From the NCBI RefSeq assembly GCF_049801075.1, contig NZ_JBNAGG010000004.1, positions 124,001 through 188,000 on the forward strand: a stretch of 64,000 nt of DNA. Reading direction: 5' to 3'. Each line of letters begins with the position of its first letter. Position 1 is the stretch's first letter. Made by a program: the position numbers and the translations under genes. The DNA comes from Maritalea sp049801075 (GTDB lineage Bacteria > Pseudomonadota > Alphaproteobacteria > Rhizobiales > Devosiaceae). The notes beneath the pieces were generated by a model. The model was not told the origin of the DNA and did no database searches. It saw only the letters and a program-made list of their open reading frames with translations. Below are positions 57,855 through 64,000 of the stretch, piece after piece.

Positions 57855-57891
57855 CGCCGGGCTTCGTTTGATACGGACCCGGCGTTTTTTT
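57855..57891 (+). terminator. Rho-independent terminator after pal
   Basis: Seven-bp stem CGCCGGG / CCCGGCG with a 16-base loop followed by seven T residues. Confidence 0.85.
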
Positions 57892-57968
57892 GTCGCAATT
57901 TTGTTTTACGCCCGACGTAAGAAATGATTTTATGCGTATCGGTTCGTGATGAACGAAGGAGTGACTTT

Positions 57969-58994
57969 ATGTCAGTAATAAGAAATGGTTGGGCAAAACA
58001 TGTTGCTGCGGCGAGTGTAGGTCTGATCTTGGCTGGGGCCACGCATGTTGCCCAAGCTGGTAGCCAACCAAATGATGCGGTTTTTGGCCGTTTGATCCAG
58101 CTTGAACAGCAAGCGGACTTGTTGAGTAATCATGTTTTGCTGCTTGAGCAGGGTTTTGAAGGCCTAGGCATTGAGCGTGTGTCGGATACTCAACCTGTGA
58201 AGGTGAAGGTTGCGCAATCGCGTCAGGTTGCTGAAGTGAATGTGCGCATTGACACGATCGAAGAGCGTATGCGGACATTGACGGGCCAAGTTGAAGGCCT
58301 GCAATTTCAAATGACGCAATTGCAAACTTTGCTTGAACGAATGCAGGAAGATTACGAATTCCGATTCCAAGACTTGGAAGGCGGTGCTTCGGGAAAAACT
58401 AGTGCGGCACCCCAATCAGATCGCGATATGCCATCTGAGGGTGTGCCGCAGAGCCAAACCGAAAACTTAGCCACCAGCGATGACGATGCTGATTTTACTC
58501 TCGGCACACCGGAGGGCACATTAGGCACTTTGTCCGATGATGCGTTGACGGGCATAGGTGTCGGGCAGCCGATGGATCTTCAATTTGATCCGGGTGCGGC
58601 CTTATCTGATGCGGATGCACAGGCGCAATATGAAGCGGGTTATGAAGCTTTGCTGCGCGGCGATTATGTGTTTGCTGAAGATCAGTTCCGCCAGTTTATC
58701 GGCTTGTTCCCAAAAAATCGATTGGCCCCAGATGCCTATCATTGGTTGGGGGATAGCCTGCTCAATCGTGGCGAATATGAAGAAGCTGCGGAAGTGTTGC
58801 TGCGTGGCTTTGAAGCCTATCCAAATGCCGCCCGTTCGCCGGACATGGTGATGAAATTGGGGATTTCCCTAAACAGTGCTGGCGAAAGGGAGACTGCTTG
58901 TCGTACCTTTGTTGAGGTGTTGCGTCGATATCCTGACCAACCCACCGCATTTAAACAAAGGGTCGCAGAGGAACAGCGAAAGGCACAATGTTAA
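57969..58994 (+). CDS. cpoB: Cell division coordinator CpoB (YbgF)
   Basis: 341 residues from ATG 57969, preceded by GAAGGAG. Signal peptide to about residue 28, coiled-coil trimerisation region (~30-135), a linker, and TPR repeats in the C-terminal third (AQYEAGYEALLRGDYVFAEDQFRQFIGLFPKN, APDAYHWLGDSLLNRGEYEEAAEVLLRGFEAYP). CpoB coordinates Tol with peptidoglycan synthesis at the septum. It overlaps tilS by 7 bp. Confidence 0.94.
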   Translation: MSVIRNGWAKHVAAASVGLILAGATHVAQAGSQPNDAVFGRLIQLEQQADLLSNHVLLLEQGFEGLGIERVSDTQPVKVKVAQSRQVAEVNVRIDTIEERMRTLTGQVEGLQFQMTQLQTLLERMQEDYEFRFQDLEGGASGKTSAAPQSDRDMPSEGVPQSQTENLATSDDDADFTLGTPEGTLGTLSDDALTGIGVGQPMDLQFDPGAALSDADAQAQYEAGYEALLRGDYVFAEDQFRQFIGLFPKNRLAPDAYHWLGDSLLNRGEYEEAAEVLLRGFEAYPNAARSPDMVMKLGISLNSAGERETACRTFVEVLRRYPDQPTAFKQRVAEEQRKAQC

Positions 58995-60286
58995 ATATTG
59001 AAAACAAATATGAATATTTAACGGAGCCAGATTTCCTGAACTTTATATTTGCGCCGCTTTTTGAAACCCAAAAGGCGGCGCTTGCTGTTTCGGGAGGACC
59101 GGACAGCATGGCGCTTCTGCACTTGGCCGCGCTTTTTGCGAAGGGGCAGGAGCAAGAGATCGAATTGACCGTGCTTACGGTTGATCATGGATTGCGCGCC
59201 GCTGCGGCGGATGAAGCGAAAATGGTCGAACAAGCTGCCAAAGCCTTGGGGCTGGATTGCCATGTGCTGCGGCCGACAGATTTTGATCCACAATCACGTA
59301 TTCAGCAAAGCGCTCGCGAAGTGCGCTATCAGCTGATGCAGCAAAAAATGCAAGAGTTGGGCCTAAGCCAGCTATTTACTGCCCATCATTTGGATGATCA
59401 GGCCGAAACCTTTTTTATGCGGTTGGCGCGGGGCAGCGGCTTAACGGGATTGGGCGCAATGGGGCGCAATTCGGTGGGCTTTGGTCTTGATATTGTGCGG
59501 CCTTTGTTGGATTTGCCGAAATCAGATTTGGTTGGATTTGCGCAGATTGAGGGCATTCAATATGTTCAAGACCCGTCGAACAATGATGAGAAATTTGAGC
59601 GTGTTCGATGGCGACAAGCGCTAAATGGGTTGCAACGCATCGGGCTGCAAGCCAAAAACATCGCGCTTTCGGCGCGTCGGTTGCGGCGGGCTGAGGCGGC
59701 TTTGAGCCGCATCGCGGAGACGGCCTATGGCGAGCGTTTCTTTATCGATCCATTTGGATGTGTGCTGTTTGACCATGCCGTGCTTGTGGCGGAACCTGCT
59801 GAAATCAGCATTCGGTTGTTGGCGCGCGCATTGGATGATGCGGGCGGGGCCAGCCCGGCGCCGGAATTCGCCAAAATTGAAGCTCTTTATGATGTGCTGT
59901 CCATGGGTAAGCTACATTTGCGTGGCCAAACCCTTGGGGGATGCGGCATTCGGGGACATGGAGATCTTATCCAAGTTTTCCGTGAAGTTGGGCGTTTGGA
60001 CGATCAAACCGTTACGCTTTCTCCGGGGGAGGAGCTGAACTGGGATCAGCGGTTTAGAATTTTGCTGGCCGCAGATGCTTCTGATGTGGTGCAAGTGCGT
60101 GCCGCAAGTTCGATCACACGGGCGCAATTTGATAAGCTTTTGCCGGATATGAACTTTGTGCCGATGGATGCGGTGCGTGCGGCGCCATTGGTCACTTCTG
60201 GTGATAAAATTTTAGCGCTGGGTGAGCATGTGCTTGGCCCCAATATTGACGTTTTTCGCATATTTGGTCCCAACGCTTTGACCTAA
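58988..60286 (+). CDS. tilS: tRNA(Ile)-lysidine synthetase
   Basis: 432 residues. N-type ATP pyrophosphatase loop AVSGGPDSMALLHL (residues 35-40 for the core) and TAHHLDDQAETFFMRLARGSGLTGLGAM; a C-terminal domain with substrate-recognition folds. It makes lysidine at C34 of tRNA-Ile(CAT). The start overlaps cpoB, the conserved arrangement before ftsH. Confidence 0.95.
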   Translation: MLNIENKYEYLTEPDFLNFIFAPLFETQKAALAVSGGPDSMALLHLAALFAKGQEQEIELTVLTVDHGLRAAAADEAKMVEQAAKALGLDCHVLRPTDFDPQSRIQQSAREVRYQLMQQKMQELGLSQLFTAHHLDDQAETFFMRLARGSGLTGLGAMGRNSVGFGLDIVRPLLDLPKSDLVGFAQIEGIQYVQDPSNNDEKFERVRWRQALNGLQRIGLQAKNIALSARRLRRAEAALSRIAETAYGERFFIDPFGCVLFDHAVLVAEPAEISIRLLARALDDAGGASPAPEFAKIEALYDVLSMGKLHLRGQTLGGCGIRGHGDLIQVFREVGRLDDQTVTLSPGEELNWDQRFRILLAADASDVVQVRAASSITRAQFDKLLPDMNFVPMDAVRAAPLVTSGDKILALGEHVLGPNIDVFRIFGPNALT

Positions 60287-60362
60287 AGCCGTGTATGCGG
60301 CAATTGGTCGAGCCTTTGTTAAACACATTGTGTTAAGAACAGTGATCAATTTGCGGTGCGCG

Positions 60363-60395
60363 CCCCTTGTAACTAAGGGCATTGGACCTTACATT
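60363..60395 (+). promoter_or_regulatory. Possible heat-shock-type promoter of ftsH
   Basis: CCCCTTGTAAC (60363-60373) and CCTTACATT (60387-60395) resemble a CTTGAA-N-CCCCAT type sigma-32 site with imperfect -10. The segment CCCTT-GTAACT-AAGGG is also a small inverted repeat. The match is weak. Confidence 0.35.
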
Positions 60396-60453
60396 CGATC
60401 CAAATTCTCATTGTGTGCGTAAGTAGTAGGCACATTTATTCAAGGCAGGTTAA

Positions 60454-62391
60454 ATGAACGGTAATTTTCGCAACCTTGCAATTTGGATGGTCATCCTTGT
60501 TATGTTGCTTGGCCTTTTCCAAATTTTTCAAACGTCGTCCCAAACTGCGGGCTTGACGCAAAAGACCTATTCGCAGTTCGTCTCTGATGTCGATGCCGGG
60601 TCAGTTCAAAGCGTCACCATATCTGAAAATCGGTTGCGGGGTACGCTGAATGGCGGTCAACGTTTTGAGACTTATCTGCCACAAGGGGTAGATGTGGTGT
60701 CACGACTTGAAAATCGTGGTGTGACCATTGAGGCGAAGCCACCTGAATCAAGCCCGTTTTGGACCATTTTGCTGTCCTCATGGTTGCCATTCATCGTCAT
60801 CATTGCCGTATGGTTTTTCTTCATCCGCCAGATGCAGGGCGGTGGTCGTGGCGGCGCGATGGGCTTTGGTAAGTCACGCGCGAAGCTTTTGACCGAGAGC
60901 CACGGCAAAGTCACATTTGAAGATGTGGCTGGTGTGGACGAGGCCAAGCAAGACCTTGAAGAAATCGTGGATTATTTGCGCGATCCAGGCAAATTTCAGC
61001 GCCTTGGCGGTAAAATTCCGCGCGGTGTTTTGCTTGTGGGCCCTCCAGGTACTGGTAAAACGTTGCTCGCACGTTCGGTTGCTGGCGAAGCCAATGTGCC
61101 GTTCTTCACCATCTCAGGTTCTGATTTTGTTGAAATGTTTGTTGGCGTCGGCGCGAGCCGCGTGCGCGATATGTTTGAACAAGCCAAGAAGAATTCACCC
61201 TGTATCATCTTTATTGACGAGATTGATGCGGTGGGCCGTTCACGTGGCGCAGGCTTTGGCGGCGGTAATGATGAGCGTGAGCAAACATTGAACCAGTTGC
61301 TGGTTGAGATGGATGGCTTTGAAGAAAATGAAAGCATCATTTTGATCGCGGCGACCAACCGTCCAGACGTGTTGGACCCAGCCTTGCTGCGTCCGGGTCG
61401 TTTTGACCGTCAGGTTGTTGTGCCAAATCCAGATGTAACTGGTCGCGAACAGATCCTGAAAGTACATGTGCGCAAAGTGCCATTGGCACCAGATGTGGAT
61501 TTGAAAATCCTTGCGCGCGGTACACCAGGCTTTTCTGGTGCTGAGATCATGAACTTGGTCAACGAATCGGCATTGTTGGCAGCGCGCCGTAATAAGCGCT
61601 TTGTCACCATGGCTGAATTTGAAGATGCGAAAGACAAAATCATGATGGGCGCGGAACGCCGCACCTTGGCCATGAAAGAAGATGAAAAGCGCAACACGGC
61701 CTATCACGAAGCAGGCCACGCGCTTGTGTCTCTCATCATGTCGCATGTTTTGGACCCGATCCACAAAGCCACCATCATCCCGCGCGGTCGCGCATTGGGC
61801 ATGGTGATGAGCTTGCCGGAAAGCGATCAATATTCGTTCTCGAAAGAAAAAGCGTTGGCGCAATTGGTGCTGGCCTTCGGCGGACGTGAAGCGGAGATCC
61901 ACAAATTTGGTCCTGAAAAAGTAACTTCAGGCGCTGCTGGTGACATTCAAGGTGCGACAAAGCTTGCGACTTCCATGGTCACCGAGTGGGGTATGTCTGA
62001 AAAGCTTGGTCGTGTGCTTTATAAATCAGATCCGCAGGGCATCTATGGTCCGGCCAATGTCGATCATATGTCAGACGATACGGCGCGTCTTATTGACGAA
62101 GAAGTGCGGACATTGGTGGAAGAAGCTGAAACCAAAGCCCGCGCTTTGATCAAGGAGCATGAACAATTGTTTGAAGATATTGCTCAGTCATTGCTTGAAT
62201 TCGAAACCTTAACCGGGGATGAATTGCGGGCATTGAAGGATGGCAAAAAGCCAACCCGCTCGGATGATGATAATACGCCGACTGCCAAATCAACTGGCGT
62301 GCCGCGCGCAGGTAAAGCTGTGCCAAAGAAAAAGCCAAATGAAGATGGCAAAGGCACTGAAGGCGATGCGGAACCGCAGCCTGAAAATTAG
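60454..62391 (+). CDS. ftsH: ATP-dependent zinc metalloprotease FtsH
   Basis: 645 residues. Two N-terminal membrane helices (~7-27 and 103-124), AAA domain with Walker A GPPGTGKTLLAR (K202), Walker B IIFIDEIDAVGRSRG and SRH RPGRFDRQ, and the zinc site HEAGH (H418, E419, H422). The C-terminal tail is charged and low complexity. It degrades unassembled membrane proteins and regulators such as heat-shock sigma factors. A possible sigma-32-like promoter lies at 60363-60395. Confidence 0.97.
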   Translation: MNGNFRNLAIWMVILVMLLGLFQIFQTSSQTAGLTQKTYSQFVSDVDAGSVQSVTISENRLRGTLNGGQRFETYLPQGVDVVSRLENRGVTIEAKPPESSPFWTILLSSWLPFIVIIAVWFFFIRQMQGGGRGGAMGFGKSRAKLLTESHGKVTFEDVAGVDEAKQDLEEIVDYLRDPGKFQRLGGKIPRGVLLVGPPGTGKTLLARSVAGEANVPFFTISGSDFVEMFVGVGASRVRDMFEQAKKNSPCIIFIDEIDAVGRSRGAGFGGGNDEREQTLNQLLVEMDGFEENESIILIAATNRPDVLDPALLRPGRFDRQVVVPNPDVTGREQILKVHVRKVPLAPDVDLKILARGTPGFSGAEIMNLVNESALLAARRNKRFVTMAEFEDAKDKIMMGAERRTLAMKEDEKRNTAYHEAGHALVSLIMSHVLDPIHKATIIPRGRALGMVMSLPESDQYSFSKEKALAQLVLAFGGREAEIHKFGPEKVTSGAAGDIQGATKLATSMVTEWGMSEKLGRVLYKSDPQGIYGPANVDHMSDDTARLIDEEVRTLVEEAETKARALIKEHEQLFEDIAQSLLEFETLTGDELRALKDGKKPTRSDDDNTPTAKSTGVPRAGKAVPKKKPNEDGKGTEGDAEPQPEN

Positions 62392-62399
62392 AAACATGA

Positions 62400-62424
62400 A
62401 AGAGGCCTTCGGGCCTCTTTTTTA
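62400..62424 (+). terminator. Rho-independent terminator after ftsH
   Basis: Perfect stem AAGAGGCC / GGCCTCTT with a TTCG tetraloop and a T-run, 8 bp after the stop. Confidence 0.93.
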
Positions 62425-62468
62425 TTGTCGATGCTGGTGCTAATATCTTTCGATTGGGAGTTCGCACT

Positions 62469-63098
62469 ATGCCATCATTTGAAATACTTCTTGCCTTCTT
62501 CATCACCACAGCCCTTTTCTCCTATTTGCCTGGTCCGGCGATGATCTATGTGTCGGCGCAAACAATTGCTCGAGGCCAATGGGCAGGATTTATGGCGGCA
62601 CTTGGTGTGCATCTGGGCGGTTATGCGCATGTGCTGTTGGCGGCATTTGGGTTGGCAGCGTTGCTGGTGGCTGTGCCCACACTTTATATTGTGGTGAAAA
62701 TTGCCGGCGCGCTTTACCTCATATATCTCGGCTTGATGATGATCTTGCGGCGGGGTAAAAATGGGCAGGCAGAGGAGCCGCGCACCAAGAGTGCCAAGCG
62801 CGCTTTTTTTGAGAGCATCAGCGTTGAAGTGCTTAATCCGAAAACAGCCTTGTTCTTCATTTCGTTTTTGCCGCAATTTGTGTCACTTGATGCAAGCTTG
62901 CCGCTTTGGGCGCAAATGTTGATTTTGGGCACGATTGTGAATGTGATGTTTTCAACAGCAGACTTAGCGTGCGTTTTATTCGCGAGTTGGGTTCTCAAGC
63001 GGTTAACGGCAGAAAGTGCCCGTTCTGCCTGGCTTCCACGCATTGGTGGCACCTTTTTGATTGGCCTTGGCGCCAAGCTTGCTTTGGATAGGTCTTGA
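62469..63098 (+). CDS. LysE/RhtB family amino acid exporter
   Basis: 209 residues from ATG 62469 (MPSFEILLAFF); the frame start at 62454 is less likely. Six hydrophobic helices with the family motif YLPGPAMIYVSAQTIARGQWAGFMAALGVHLGG and LYLIYLGLMMILRRG, then ESISVEVLNPKTALFFISFLPQFV. Exports amino acids or homoserine-lactone-like compounds. Inserted between ftsH and glmM, which are adjacent in related genomes. Confidence 0.93.
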   Translation: MPSFEILLAFFITTALFSYLPGPAMIYVSAQTIARGQWAGFMAALGVHLGGYAHVLLAAFGLAALLVAVPTLYIVVKIAGALYLIYLGLMMILRRGKNGQAEEPRTKSAKRAFFESISVEVLNPKTALFFISFLPQFVSLDASLPLWAQMLILGTIVNVMFSTADLACVLFASWVLKRLTAESARSAWLPRIGGTFLIGLGAKLALDRS

Positions 63099-63179
63099 CC
63101 TAACGGCCAAAGGTATTATTGCCATAATTTAGATTTTGTTTTGGTTTAGCTGACAAGTAAAGCTTAGAGTTATTCACAT

Positions 63180-63197
63180 CGACGGGTCTTCCCGTCG
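63180..63197 (+). promoter_or_regulatory. Hairpin in the glmM leader
   Basis: CGACGGG-TCTT-CCCGTCG is a perfect 7-bp stem with a four-base loop ending 14 bases before the glmM ATG, just upstream of AAGGTGG. It has no T-run, so it is not a typical terminator. Confidence 0.45.
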
Positions 63198-63211
63198 CAA
63201 TAAGGTGGCAT

Positions 63212-64000
63212 ATGGCACGCAAATATTTTGGAACAGATGGTATTCGGGGTTTGGCAAATGGCGAAAAGCTAACGCCAGATCTCGCCCTTCGCGTAGGGCA
63301 AGCAGCCGGTATGGCTTTTCGGCGCGGCGATCATCGCCACCGGGTGGTGATCGGCAAGGATACACGTCGGTCCGGCTATATGCTCGAATATGCGCTTACA
63401 GGTGGTTTCACCTCTGTTGGTATGGACGTTTATTTGCTGGGTCCGGTGCCAACGCCGGCTGTGGCCATGCTCACCCGTTCTTTGCGGGCAGATTTGGGTG
63501 TGATGATTTCCGCGTCACACAATCCATATGAAGATAATGGCATCAAGTTCTTCCAACCTGATGGGTTCAAGCTCTCTGATGAGATCGAAGAGGAAATTGA
63601 AGCCTTGGTGGAAAAGGGCGTTTCAGCCGGGCTTACCCACGGCGAAAATATTGGCCGCGCGCGGCGGATCAATGAAGTCACCACGCGCTACACAGAATTT
63701 GCTAAACGTACATTGCCGCGTCATGCAGACTTTACCGGCCTGAAGGTGGTTGTGGATTGTGCGAATGGCGCAGCTTATAAAACAGCGCCGGAAGCGTTGT
63801 GGGAATTGGGCGCTGAAGTGATCGCCATGGGCGTTGAGCCAGATGGCTTCAACATCAATAAGGATTGCGGCTCCACCGCACCTCAAGCCTTGTGTAAACG
63901 CGTGCTGGAAGAGGGTGCCAATATTGGCATCGCGCTTGATGGCGATGCGGACCGTGTGGTGATTGTTGATGAAAAAGGTCAAATTGTAGACGGCGACCAG
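63212..64000 (+). CDS. glmM: Phosphoglucosamine mutase, 5' portion (GlmM)
   Basis: Partial: 263 codons to the right edge, no stop. It begins MARKYFGTDGIRGLANGEKL and contains the phosphoserine loop ISASHNPYEDNGIKFF and the metal loop ALDGDADRVVIVDE. GlmM converts glucosamine-6-phosphate to glucosamine-1-phosphate for UDP-GlcNAc synthesis. ATG 63212 is preceded by AAGGTGG. Completes the tilS-ftsH-glmM order apart from the LysE insertion. Confidence 0.97.
   Translation, partial: MARKYFGTDGIRGLANGEKLTPDLALRVGQAAGMAFRRGDHRHRVVIGKDTRRSGYMLEYALTGGFTSVGMDVYLLGPVPTPAVAMLTRSLRADLGVMISASHNPYEDNGIKFFQPDGFKLSDEIEEEIEALVEKGVSAGLTHGENIGRARRINEVTTRYTEFAKRTLPRHADFTGLKVVVDCANGAAYKTAPEALWELGAEVIAMGVEPDGFNINKDCGSTAPQALCKRVLEEGANIGIALDGDADRVVIVDEKGQIVDGDQ

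Noticed and set aside
60318..60341. TTAA...TTAA pair upstream of ftsH as a CtrA box
   Set aside because: The spacing is 10 bases rather than 7, so it does not match the consensus.
1..64000. tRNA/rRNA genes, insertion sequences, prophage genes and CRISPR arrays
   Set aside because: I looked for acceptor-stem/T-loop patterns, transposase motifs, integrases and regularly spaced repeats and found none that stood up.

Overview
The window reads as a chromosomal segment of an alphaproteobacterium of the Rhizobiales (Hyphomicrobiales) type with moderate GC (roughly 50-55% by eye). The evidence is gene content and order. The transhydrogenase alpha subunit is split (pntAa/pntAb). The blocks trcR-quinone oxidoreductase-DUF1192-rcdA-rpmE-ABC exporter, tkt-gap-pgk-fba, DUF4164-zapA-6S RNA-5-FCL-ymdB and yebC-ruvCAB-ybgC-tolQRAB-pal-cpoB-tilS-ftsH-glmM are the arrangement I associate with that order. 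The genus cannot be fixed from sequence alone; a marine Devosiaceae-like lineage would fit. I see no tRNA, rRNA, insertion sequence, prophage or CRISPR array.

Layout. 1-2540: pntAa (cut by the left edge), pntAb, pntB. 2540-7460: cytochrome b561 divergent from a MarR regulator, a membrane-inserted alpha/beta hydrolase, an ArsR/DUF6058 pair and a FrnE-like DsbA protein. 7470-10210: rpsU, purEK and two divergent DUF465 genes. 10220-13460: a TauE/SafE transporter and a kefF-kefC pair. 13500-20310: trcR, quinone oxidoreductase, DUF1192, amidase, a candidate small RNA, rcdA, rpmE and an ABC exporter. 20460-25900: OmpA/MotB-like and MotA/TolQ-like partners, inositol monophosphatase, efp, a Sel1-repeat protein and a degenerate ThiE-like protein. 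26080-37300: fba, then a 5.5-kb accessory block (27405-32938), then pgk, gap and tkt. 37500-40230: DUF4164, zapA, 6S RNA, 5-FCL, YmdB-like phosphodiesterase and a coupled small gene. 40280-45210: TetR/SDR, CPBP protease, yebC and a copper-handling YcnI-PCu(A)C fusion. 45330-48020: ruvC, ruvA, an unknown membrane gene, ruvB. 48070-52470: metallophosphoesterase, two NUDIX genes, a secreted protein, ybgC, TetR and an acyltransferase-like membrane protein. 52670-64000: tolQRAB, a LigB-type dioxygenase, pal, cpoB, tilS, ftsH, a LysE transporter and glmM (cut by the right edge).

The theme is a conserved housekeeping backbone (envelope constriction, cell division, recombination, central carbon metabolism) with accessory genes lodged at its junctions. 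These include a block between pgk and fba, a membrane gene between ruvA and ruvB, and a dioxygenase between tolB and pal. The accessory genes are mostly small regulator-plus-enzyme sets (MarR, ArsR, XRE, HxlR, two TetR). Several have visible palindromic operators.

The most interesting signals are regulatory. A full CtrA-type box (TTAA-N7-TTAA) with a GANTC (CcrM) site beside it precedes a structured candidate sRNA carrying CCTCCC, directly upstream of rcdA. A second full box with a nearby GANTC site precedes pal. Paired GANTC sites lie upstream of DUF4164-zapA. Together these suggest that cell-cycle control reaches several division and envelope genes here; this is inference from motifs only.
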